From NCBI RefSeq assembly GCF_005943945.1, contig NZ_CP040710.1, positions 310,001-374,000 of the forward strand: a stretch of DNA of 64,000 nucleotides. The letters are read 5' to 3'. Position 1 is the first letter of the stretch; each line of letters starts with the position of its first letter. Source of the DNA: Aggregatimonas sangjinii (lineage in GTDB: Bacteria; Bacteroidota; Bacteroidia; Flavobacteriales; Flavobacteriaceae). Positions 55,866 to 63,568 of this stretch are shown piece by piece. The translations under genes and the position numbers were made by a program. The notes beneath the pieces were generated by a model. That model did not search any database. It had not been told where the DNA came from and saw only the letters and a list, made by a program, of their open reading frames with translations.

Positions 55866-56479
55866 TGAAAAAAGTTCTAGCAGGCGTCTTAATCACATTG
55901 GCAGCGGTATTTATCTTCCGTTCGTGTAACGATGACAAGAAGGAGAAGTCGATTCTCGAGGAAAATTCGATGTTGATACAACAACAAATCGAAAACGTGT
56001 CGAAATTGGTGGTGACCGAAGGGCACTTTGCCGAAGTATACAATTATAGGGATTCCAAACAGCTCTTCGGGTATTTGATAGCGGCGGATAAAAAAGCCTT
56101 GGTCGTTGTAAATGCCGAGGTGACCGTGGCGTACGATTTAAGCCAAATCGAATTCGAGCTAGACGAACAGGCGAGGACACTGCATATCAAAAGCCTTCCC
56201 GAACCGGAAATAAAGATCAATCCCGATTTTGAGTACTACGACGTTACGGCCGATTACCTGAATCCGTTCGAAGCGACGGATTACAACAAAATCAAGAAGA
56301 ATGTCAACGCCTCTCTGATGAGAAAAGTGGAGGCTTCTTCATTGAAAAGCAATGCGCAAAATCGATTGATCAGCGAGTTGCAAAAATTCTATATTTTGAC
56401 GAGTTCCATGGGGTGGACACTCACTTATAACGATGAGGTGGTACGTGAGGATTTTCCGCTTCTATTGGAAAAAGACTGA
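55865..56479 (+). CDS. DUF4230 domain protein
   Basis: 204 residues. N-terminal hydrophobic segment (MKKVLAGVLITLAAVFIF) as membrane anchor or signal. It then matches the DUF4230 pattern: IENVSKLVVTEGHFAEVYNY, a central ALVVVNAEVTVAYDLSQIEFELDE, LPEPEIKINPDFEYYDV, and a helical end with NRLISELQKFYIL. Function unknown; probably periplasmic face of the inner membrane. Its ATG overlaps the GSCFA stop codon (TAATG), so its translation may depend on ribosomes finishing that frame. The upstream frameshift could therefore lower its expression. Confidence 0.9.
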   Translation: MKKVLAGVLITLAAVFIFRSCNDDKKEKSILEENSMLIQQQIENVSKLVVTEGHFAEVYNYRDSKQLFGYLIAADKKALVVVNAEVTVAYDLSQIEFELDEQARTLHIKSLPEPEIKINPDFEYYDVTADYLNPFEATDYNKIKKNVNASLMRKVEASSLKSNAQNRLISELQKFYILTSSMGWTLTYNDEVVREDFPLLLEKD

Positions 56480-56598
56480 TTTCAATCCCGTTGAATAGCT
56501 TTTCCTAGTTAAGTTTTCTGAACGAATACTATTTTGGATATTTTCGCAGTTAGTATAGAAGTTGTAATTTGATAACGTAATTTTCCGATACGAGTCAC

Positions 56599-57300
56599 AT
56601 GAGTTTTCTTGCAAAATTATTTATCAATCGGCGGGTGATCAACGTTCTAGATACGAACATACGGTTCTACCAGCAAGTCAATCCCGATAACTTCAAGCCT
56701 GCCGCACTACCCATGGGTGGAGTATTCAATCTGACCATTGAGGCGGATGGCAATACCGATTTATTGGGTCTCGCCCTTTCTCCGGATACCATGTGCGAGG
56801 GGTATATTCGTTTTTACAAGCGGGACGGGATGACCCGGATGCGGGATTACGAATTTTTCGACACTCATATCGTAAGCTACCAGCGCAATTTCGAGGGCTA
56901 TTATGGCAAGGTCACTACGGACCATTACGTGCTTTCGCCGGGTATTTTACGAATCGGGGATATGGTATTGGAAAAGTGGTGGAAAGTCTCGGACTTGGCG
57001 GTCAAGGATGCGCCGGCGCCACCTCCCGAACCTAAAAAGAAGCCCGTAGTCAAAGATTATTTTATCACCGACAAGGATGGGAACCGCATCGAAGAGACTA
57101 AGATAGGAGAGATGATTACCTTGAACATAAGCACACAGGATATGATTGGTGAGACGATGACGATAAATCTAAGCGACCCGACAGCCGATTTTATGTATAA
57201 TGGAATGGTACTGGAAGACGATACCTTAAAAGATTTGATGGTAACTAAGAATATGGAAAAAATTAAGTTGAAAGTAGTGGAACCGCAACCCAAAGAATGA
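56599..57300 (+). CDS. tssD: type VI secretion tube protein TssD/Hcp (subtype iii) with C-terminal extension
   Basis: 233 residues. Residues 1-133 match Bacteroidota TssD/Hcp: MSFLAKLFINRRVINVLDT, GGVFNLTIEADGNTDLLG, EGYIRFYKRDGMTRMRDYEFFD, SPGILRIGDMVLEKWWKVSD. TssD forms the hexameric rings of the contractile inner tube and carries effectors in the lumen. After a Pro-rich linker (APAPPPEPKKKP, about 138-149) there is an extra beta-rich domain of about 80 residues (DYFITDKDGNRIEETKIGE onward), which plain TssD lacks. It probably holds or presents the effector. The stop overlaps the next gene's start (ATGA). No sheath, baseplate or TssC genes are in the window, so this is an orphan unit. Confidence 0.82.
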   Translation: MSFLAKLFINRRVINVLDTNIRFYQQVNPDNFKPAALPMGGVFNLTIEADGNTDLLGLALSPDTMCEGYIRFYKRDGMTRMRDYEFFDTHIVSYQRNFEGYYGKVTTDHYVLSPGILRIGDMVLEKWWKVSDLAVKDAPAPPPEPKKKPVVKDYFITDKDGNRIEETKIGEMITLNISTQDMIGETMTINLSDPTADFMYNGMVLEDDTLKDLMVTKNMEKIKLKVVEPQPKE

Positions 57301-58580
57301 TGGAAAATTCGTTTAAATTGGAAGTTGCTGGGCAAACCAAGACCTTAAGCGTTACCGTGGTACCGGAACCGAAGGTATTAGTCCATTTTAGACCCAATAG
57401 CCAATGGAAGGGTGAATTTGGTTTCGATTGGATACGAATGAAGGACACTTCTTTATTCGGGGACAATATCTATGAGGATATCGTTAGCAAGCAATATTCG
57501 GATAGTAAACATACCAAATTGGAGAAAGATAGTAATGAAAGCAAGGGCTTTTTTAAAAAGAACGAAAAACTTTTTAAATCCTTAACGAAAAAGTATGATA
57601 CTTTCTCGGCTCCTTGGGCCATAAAAAATAAAAAAGGAGAAACAATCCCAGAGGATGTTAATGTTCCATGGTTGTCACTTGCTAAAGGAAAAGAGGCTAA
57701 ACTGACTTTAATGCTGGAAATCGAGGAGGAGGCCGATTACTTGGAATTCGAGGATAATGAACATTTTGAAATCACGCCTAAAGTAACGGATATAAGTGGA
57801 AAAAAGGGCAAGTTGGAACTGAAGGATAGCCTAACGGTCAAGTGCATCAAAGAATTCGGTAGCGATCAATTGTTAACGGTGAAGTCGTATAAAAAGATGC
57901 CCTCTACAGGAGAACTGTTGGATCAGGAAGCGGGAAAATTGAAATCTTGGGCGAACGATGCCGCCAAACAGAAAAAGAAGAAGGTGGTGTTCGTAGAAGT
58001 AAAGACACCTCCGATTTCCCAAAAGAAAGAACAAAAAGCTGATGCAACCAATGAAAAGAACCGCATCAATAAATACCTGAACCAGGCCTTTATCGCATTG
58101 GACAAGGACTCGGATATCGTCGAATTGGATATCACGACGGATGCTGATTTTTTGAAATTCGTCACATCTAAAAGCATTGACTACAACAACACCACGGATA
58201 AGGAAAAATTGCATGATTTTTTAAAGGAAAAACTGAAAAAAGATTTCAAGGATGGTTATAAAGACCATTTTAAGGCTTTTTATTTTGCGGAACCTGGCGG
58301 TACATCCGGTGGTTTAAGTGGCTATTCCCAACCGGGAGCAGGGTATGTCGTGGTATTCAAATCGGCCAACGAACAAACCGCTTCACACGAATTTTTACAC
58401 GCTTTGCATCTAGCACATTCCTTTGCCAATAGCGAAGCGGACAAAAATGCCGAATTTACCTATGCGTATACAAAGACGGATAATTTATTGGACTATAGCC
58501 ACCATCTTCCCGGGCATAAAAATGACCGATGTAGTCTATGGTACTGGCAGTGGGTCAAGGCGAACAATTCAATTACATAA
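57297..58580 (+). CDS. putative type VI effector with metzincin-like zinc protease motif
   Basis: 427 residues, no signal peptide, translationally coupled to tssD (ATGA). The N-terminal part holds HFRPNSQWKGEFGFDW (30-45). A beta-rich middle follows (about 120-200, VPWLSLAKGKEAKLTLML), then a Lys-rich helical linker (about 235-290). The C-terminal domain has the zinc motif HEFLHALHLAH with His364, Glu365, His368 and His374, and downstream TDNLLDYSHH, matching a Met-turn region but with Leu for Met. In standard metzincins the third motif position before the last His is Gly; here it is His371. Linkage to an Hcp and a small lipoprotein suggests a secreted toxin protease. Target unknown; the toxin role is inferred from context. 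Confidence 0.7.
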   Translation: MMENSFKLEVAGQTKTLSVTVVPEPKVLVHFRPNSQWKGEFGFDWIRMKDTSLFGDNIYEDIVSKQYSDSKHTKLEKDSNESKGFFKKNEKLFKSLTKKYDTFSAPWAIKNKKGETIPEDVNVPWLSLAKGKEAKLTLMLEIEEEADYLEFEDNEHFEITPKVTDISGKKGKLELKDSLTVKCIKEFGSDQLLTVKSYKKMPSTGELLDQEAGKLKSWANDAAKQKKKKVVFVEVKTPPISQKKEQKADATNEKNRINKYLNQAFIALDKDSDIVELDITTDADFLKFVTSKSIDYNNTTDKEKLHDFLKEKLKKDFKDGYKDHFKAFYFAEPGGTSGGLSGYSQPGAGYVVVFKSANEQTASHEFLHALHLAHSFANSEADKNAEFTYAYTKTDNLLDYSHHLPGHKNDRCSLWYWQWVKANNSIT

Positions 58581-58587
58581 GACGGCT

Positions 58588-59211
58588 ATGAAAAAGTATA
58601 TAGCTCCCTTAATCCTACTGATTTTATTGGTACAAGGTTGCCGATCACAAAAAAATAAAAATCAAGAAATTATGGTTCCGGAAGTAAATAATCAATTTGA
58701 AAAATTCGATATAGAGACGTTTAATGCCGAAAGCATCAGAGGTAAGCGCATCGAAACGTCAGCGGAGTTTTATATAGAGGAAGACACTCAATCTTTTGGA
58801 TATGCCAGGCAAATATTTCCGCACCAATCCTATTTTTCCGTTCTCAAGTTATACTATAAAAATAGTTTTATTAAAGAAAAGGGCTTCTCTTTCAATAATG
58901 GCTCCGAGATAGGGGAATGGTATACTTTCGATGAATCGGGTAAACTCACAGGGAGTACCAATACAGACGAAAATTACGCCTTCGGGTATTTACAACTCAT
59001 CGAATATTGTGAACAACATAAGATCAACCTTCAAAAAGGTCATGCCGACAGTGGTTTTCAAACGAGCGTTTATAAGGAAAAGGACGAGAAGGGTACGAAC
59101 ATCTGGGTCATTACGCACCAAATTGCCGGCGATCGGTTAGAGCGGATTACCCTTGATGGAGGAACCGGAAAAGTGCTTGAAACAGAAGCGATAGAGTTCA
59201 TCAATCACTGA
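58588..59211 (+). CDS. lipoprotein, candidate immunity protein for the adjacent effector
   Basis: 207 residues from ATG 58588 (MKKYIAPLILLILLVQGCRSQ, lipobox Cys18). The frame is open back to 58423 inside the effector gene, but those residues are not protein-like, and the signal peptide fixes the start. The mature part is alpha/beta, without recognised family: EEDTQSFGYARQIFPHQSYFS, EIGEWYTFDESGKLTGSTN, and NIWVITHQIAGDRLERITLD. It is 7 bp behind the effector gene. Placing an immunity protein in the periplasm or outer membrane would fit a protease acting in the envelope. The immunity role is inferred only from position and localisation. Confidence 0.65.
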   Translation: MKKYIAPLILLILLVQGCRSQKNKNQEIMVPEVNNQFEKFDIETFNAESIRGKRIETSAEFYIEEDTQSFGYARQIFPHQSYFSVLKLYYKNSFIKEKGFSFNNGSEIGEWYTFDESGKLTGSTNTDENYAFGYLQLIEYCEQHKINLQKGHADSGFQTSVYKEKDEKGTNIWVITHQIAGDRLERITLDGGTGKVLETEAIEFINH

Positions 59212-59286
59212 TGGACGATGCTTTCGGATTAAGTGTGATCATACCATTAGGGAACCGCTAGAAGACTTGACAAGGGCATTCAATTA

Positions 59287-61038
59287 TCAACTAACGAGAC
59301 TTTTGTTCACCAACCCGAGATCATCATCGATCAAATGCCCTACTTTGGGCTTGTTTTGTTTTACGGTTTCCAGGTGTGAAACGATTTCCTCGGCAAAGTC
59401 CGTATCGCCGTTTAGTTTGGCCAATTCATATAATTCTACCGATAGCAACCAATCTTCAGGAAAGTCGTTTTTAATGACATCAAAGACCTTATGCCGCGAG
59501 ATAGTAGTACCCGTGCCCTCCCTAAAATCGCGAATCTGGGCGTAGTACCGTTCCAATTTCTGGCGCTCTTTATTTTCTTTTGGCTTAGTGGTCGTCGAGG
59601 AAATTTTATGGTGCACCAAATCAAAACTGTTGAGGTCGGCCGGGCCGTTGAAGGCCGACACGATTCGTTCCCCTACGGCCATGTTGTATAGCCGTTCGTC
59701 TGATTTGAAGAGCACTTTTTTCCCATGGTGTACGATGCAATTCTTAAAAGTGATCAAAATGATCTCGCCTTTGAGGTTACGGGTTCCGGTGATGATTTCC
59801 CCAGCTATTTTTACATTGCCCTCAAATTCCAGTGTAATGGTCTGCCCTTCAAAAATGTTATAGGCTTTCAAGTCCATCGGGCTCATATCCTCAATGGCTA
59901 AATTGATGCCTTTTAGCTTGCCCATAGGGGAGCCAAAACCATCGGCATGGTGCTGTATGCTATGGCCGACCAATTCTTTTTCACGATAGGAAAGTGCCGT
60001 AGGACCGATACTTTGAAAGAATACGCATTTGCCTTCGTGAGCGATAACGCTATGGAAATTACCTGAAACTTGCAGCCCGGTACTCAACTCTATGGTTCCC
60101 AATTCTTTGGAATCGATAAGTTTTTGAATACCCGAAAGTCCGCCTTTTCGAATGGCCATGGTATTAGCGAATTCCTCTAGCACTTTACTCAAGTGGGCAA
60201 AGTCGGGTGTTACGAACAATTGGGGTTGGGGTTGGGTAATATCGAAAGGGGTGGTGGCCGCCTCTATGGAATAGGGTATTTTTATTACCTTATCGGTCAT
60301 GCACCAAGCACTTTCCCCAATCGAGGAAAGTAGGCCGGCACCGTAGATCTTGGGGTTTTCCAAAGTGCCGATCAGGCCGTATTCAACCGTCCACCAATGC
60401 AGGTTTCTGATGAGGGCGATTTCGCTGGGTTCGCCCATATTCCGTTGCAATTCGGCAATGTGTTCTTCGGCCGTATCGATATGTTCCTGTGGCGTACCTT
60501 CGGCCTCCTTGATGATACTGAGATGCCGTACCGCCTCATAAAGTTCATAATCTTTGGCATTAGAAATGGCCTTGCAACCAATTTCCCCAAAACGCCGGAG
60601 GTATTCGGCATATTCAGGATTCGCGATAATGGGTGCGTGCCCAGCCCCTTCATGGATAATGTCGGGGGCAGGGGTATATTCTATGTGTTCCAATTGCCGA
60701 ATGTCGGAGGCAATGACCAATACATTGTAGGCTTGAAATTCCATAAAGGCCGAGGGCGGAATAAAGCCATCTACTGCAACAGCTGCCCAACCGATTTCCT
60801 TTAAGATACGGTTCATGCCGTACATATTCGGAATGTGGTCGATAGAAATACCTGTTTTTTGAAGGCCGTCTAGGTACGACTTATGAGCTACCTTACTAAG
60901 GTAATCCACGTTTTTTCGCATCACGTAACGCCATACGGCCTGATCGATGGCAGTATAGTCATCATAATTCTGTGGTTTGATGAATTGTTTTAGATGTCTG
61001 GGGAGCTTGTCTAAAATGGCATTGCTTTCGTACTGCAT
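59287..61038 (-). CDS. aromatic amino acid hydroxylase (phenylalanine 4-monooxygenase-like)
   Basis: 583 residues from ATG 61038 (MQYESNAILDKLPRHLKQF); the frame extends to 61125 but the added residues are unconserved. The N-terminal catalytic domain (about 1-320) has PDIIHEGAGHAPII, which gives the two iron-binding histidines (HxxxxH), and TVEYGLIG with the third ligand Glu. The enzyme uses tetrahydropterin and O2 to hydroxylate phenylalanine. About 250 further residues follow the catalytic core (SGIQKLIDSKELGTIEL onward). This long form, without a regulatory ACT domain, is the type seen in Bacteroidota. Precise substrate (Phe or Trp) is not shown by sequence. Confidence 0.92.
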   Translation of the reverse strand: MQYESNAILDKLPRHLKQFIKPQNYDDYTAIDQAVWRYVMRKNVDYLSKVAHKSYLDGLQKTGISIDHIPNMYGMNRILKEIGWAAVAVDGFIPPSAFMEFQAYNVLVIASDIRQLEHIEYTPAPDIIHEGAGHAPIIANPEYAEYLRRFGEIGCKAISNAKDYELYEAVRHLSIIKEAEGTPQEHIDTAEEHIAELQRNMGEPSEIALIRNLHWWTVEYGLIGTLENPKIYGAGLLSSIGESAWCMTDKVIKIPYSIEAATTPFDITQPQPQLFVTPDFAHLSKVLEEFANTMAIRKGGLSGIQKLIDSKELGTIELSTGLQVSGNFHSVIAHEGKCVFFQSIGPTALSYREKELVGHSIQHHADGFGSPMGKLKGINLAIEDMSPMDLKAYNIFEGQTITLEFEGNVKIAGEIITGTRNLKGEIILITFKNCIVHHGKKVLFKSDERLYNMAVGERIVSAFNGPADLNSFDLVHHKISSTTTKPKENKERQKLERYYAQIRDFREGTGTTISRHKVFDVIKNDFPEDWLLSVELYELAKLNGDTDFAEEIVSHLETVKQNKPKVGHLIDDDLGLVNKSLVS

Positions 61039-61152
61039 AAAATGGCCTTTTGGGGCGGAATAAAGGTACGAATCACAACGCAAAAACGATGTTAAAAGAA
61101 CTTCTTTGCTATGAGTGTAGGGCAAATTATAAGTCTTGAAACTTATTAGAAA

Positions 61153-61205
61153 TGCCGAAGCAATCTGTTCGACTTATACATTCGTCTAAACAGATTGCTT
61201 CGGCA
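61153..61205 (-). terminator. 17-bp perfect inverted repeat after the DUF4136 gene
   Basis: TGCCGAAGCAATCTGTT and its exact complement, with a loop of 19 bases. It lies 43 bp downstream of the DUF4136 gene's stop, so it may end that transcript. The same ATGCCGAAGC start recurs at about 61888, which suggests a dispersed repeat. Confidence 0.6.
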
Positions 61206-61247
61206 CTGTAAATATGGGAAACTATTGGGATTTATATGGTTCTCCTT

Positions 61248-61841
61248 TTAGTTGACCGCCACCTTGTTCGGGGGATATTGTGTAAGGATTTCGGACACAA
61301 ACTGTTGTATACGGGCCTCTTTTTTTTCCATGTTTTTAGAATTGCCCAAGGTACCTGTTCCTTTACCCTGCCAGACCAGTTCTTTGTTCTTGGCGTCGAT
61401 AAGATCAATATACAGCGAACCTTCGGTTCTGGTGCTAACATTGGTACCGCCCCAGCCCCAACCGGGACCAAAGCCACCCCAACCCCATCCCCATCCGGGA
61501 CCGAAGCCTCCCCAACCCCAACCAAAGCCTCCCCAGCCCCAGTTGTTGTTGAATACATCAACTTGTTCGCGTTCTTTTGTGAAGATACTGACCAAAATAT
61601 CCGGGGTTTCCGATTTTGAAAAGCCTCGAGCGTTCATTTCGGTTTCGATGGCGCGCAAGATGCGTTTTTTGTCTAAATCGGAGATTTGTGCCCTATCAAT
61701 TCCCGTTTTGTAGAAGGCATATGATTTATAGGTGTTGAAATTGGCGTCTTTATCGTAATCGCTCAACACCCGTACGGAGCTACAAGAACTTAAGAAAAGC
61801 ACTAAAAGCATTGGTATCGCTATTATTTTTATTCCATTCAT
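61248..61841 (-). CDS. DUF4136 lipoprotein with Gly/Trp-rich insertion
   Basis: 197 residues. Lipobox signal (IPMLLVLFLSSCSSVRV, Cys about 20). DUF4136 begins with SDYDKDANFNTYKSYAF and ends with a strand pair IDLIDAKNKELVWQGKGTG plus a C-terminal helix. In the middle, where the family normally has a short variable loop, there is a low-complexity insertion of WGWGGFGPG-type repeats (about 97-129), encoded by imperfect DNA repeats. Such inserts occur in some family members and are likely to be disordered. Function unknown; outer membrane or periplasmic. Confidence 0.88.
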   Translation of the reverse strand: MNGIKIIAIPMLLVLFLSSCSSVRVLSDYDKDANFNTYKSYAFYKTGIDRAQISDLDKKRILRAIETEMNARGFSKSETPDILVSIFTKEREQVDVFNNNWGWGGFGWGWGGFGPGWGWGWGGFGPGWGWGGTNVSTRTEGSLYIDLIDAKNKELVWQGKGTGTLGNSKNMEKKEARIQQFVSEILTQYPPNKVAVN

Positions 61842-61925
61842 AATGCTATTTTTTTGAGTTATTCTAAATTTTTAAGCTTCAAAAATCATGCCGAAGCCTG
61901 TCTATGCTCAAGAAGCGTATTTGTA

Positions 61926-62084
<159 letters not shown>

Positions 62085-62292
62085 CTATTTGTATTGTAGT
62101 AAGCCCGATTATTTCTTAAAATTACTTCAATTCTGTTGATAAATACCTATCAGAATTGCCAAAATCATCCGTTTTAAAGGAAAAAACGTAGATTACAACG
62201 AAGGGGCACAATTGTTGGAAACAAATCAATGTTCTCAATATGTCGGCGCCTACAACAATTATCTTTGTAGGTGTTCGTTTTAAAACTGAACC

Positions 62293-62616
62293 ATGATTCT
62301 AGTCTTTAAACATTTTTTCTACAAGAGTTATGTAGGACTGTCCTTTTGGCCCTTCATCATTTTAAAGCACGATGCTTTAAAGGAAGATACCGTTCTTATC
62401 AATCATGAACGCATTCATTTGAAGCAGCAATTAGAATTATTGATACTTCCGTTTTACATACTGTATGTCGGTGAATGGCTGTTACGTTCCCTTTTCTACC
62501 TCGATTTTTACAAAGGATACCAAAACATCAGTTTCGAAAGAGAGGCATACCATAACGAACACGATTTGGACTATCCGCGTAAACGACATTTTTTTAGCTT
62601 TATAAAGTATCTTTGA
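62293..62616 (+). CDS. small membrane protein with HExxH motif
   Basis: 107 residues. It reads MILVFKHFFYKSYVGLSFWP, then NHERIHLKQQLELLILP, a hydrophobic helix (LELLILPFYILYVGEWLL, about 47-64), and ISFEREAYHNE. His38-Glu39-xx-His42 together with a downstream Glu in FEREAY is the minimal ligand set of gluzincin proteases such as the M48/M56 families, although the protein is much shorter than those. Related short proteins are, to my knowledge, widespread in Bacteroidota but uncharacterised. It is 25 bp before the deaminase gene and probably co-transcribed. Confidence 0.75.
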   Translation: MILVFKHFFYKSYVGLSFWPFIILKHDALKEDTVLINHERIHLKQQLELLILPFYILYVGEWLLRSLFYLDFYKGYQNISFEREAYHNEHDLDYPRKRHFFSFIKYL

Positions 62617-62641
62617 GCAACCTAAAGAATGAACGCTTGAA

Positions 62642-63568
62642 GTGATTAGTAGCAACCAGCAGGTTTTACTCCCCATATTGGCCCAGAAAAATGTATCCCT
62701 TTATCTCAAAAGGGAAGATTTGCTGCATCCCTTCATTTCTGGAAACAAATACCGTAAACTCAAATACAATCTCCTAGCCGCCCAGGAAGGTGGTTATGAT
62801 ACGTTACTGACTTTTGGTGGCGCCTACTCGAACCATATTGCAGCCACTGCATTCGCTGGACAGGAAAATAGATTGCGGACTATCGGCATCATACGTGGGG
62901 AAGAACTGTACCAAAAATGGGAGACCAATCCTACCCTAAAATTCGCACATCAAAACGGGATGCAGTTCAAGTTCGTGCCCCGCGATGTTTATCGAAACAA
63001 AACCGATCGGCAATTCCTAAAGGCGCTGACCAGTGAATTTGGTTCTTTTTATCTGCTGCCTGAGGGCGGTGCAAATCTTGAGGCGGTACAAGGCTGCGAG
63101 GAAATCCTGAACCCCGAGGATGCTCGTTTTCAGGTTCTTTGTAGCTGTGTCGGTACTGGAGGCACCCTAGCGGGAATAAGCAATAGCGCCCAGGCCGAAC
63201 AAGAGGTTCTGGGCTTTCCTGCGCTCAAGGGCGATTCCCGCCTGCCGGCGAGACAGGTTTTAAACCAAGATATTCGTAAATTTGCCAAGAAGGAAAATTG
63301 GAAATTGATCTCCGGTTACGACTTTGGAGGCTATGCAAAGATTACGACGGAATTGGTAAAGTTCATAAATAGCTTTAAGGCTGAAACAGGAATTCCCCTA
63401 GATCCCGTTTATACGGGTAAAATGCTTTTTGGCATCATCGATATGGTCAGGAAGAATCGATTTCAACCGGGAACTGCGATATTGGCTATCCATTCCGGCG
63501 GGCTTCAAGGTATCACGGGTATGAATCAAAAATTGAAAAAGAAAAAATTACCATTATTGGATATATGA
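62642..63568 (+). CDS. 1-aminocyclopropane-1-carboxylate deaminase / D-cysteine desulfhydrase family
   Basis: 308 residues, PLP-dependent fold type II. Visible: LYLKREDLLHPFISGNKYRKLKYNL, with the PLP lysine in GNKYRKLK; FGGAYSNHIAA; the phosphate-binding loop CVGTGGTLAGI; and a C-terminal LAIHSGGLQG. It may degrade D-cysteine or ACC. The start is GTG 62642, since no ATG lies between it and a stop. An odd stretch, SRLPARQV (about 200-207), is encoded by a repeat of the palindromic CCTGCCGGCGAGACAGG kind and seems inserted after ALKGD, where family members run on directly. The stop overlaps the next ATG. Confidence 0.88.
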   Translation: MISSNQQVLLPILAQKNVSLYLKREDLLHPFISGNKYRKLKYNLLAAQEGGYDTLLTFGGAYSNHIAATAFAGQENRLRTIGIIRGEELYQKWETNPTLKFAHQNGMQFKFVPRDVYRNKTDRQFLKALTSEFGSFYLLPEGGANLEAVQGCEEILNPEDARFQVLCSCVGTGGTLAGISNSAQAEQEVLGFPALKGDSRLPARQVLNQDIRKFAKKENWKLISGYDFGGYAKITTELVKFINSFKAETGIPLDPVYTGKMLFGIIDMVRKNRFQPGTAILAIHSGGLQGITGMNQKLKKKKLPLLDI

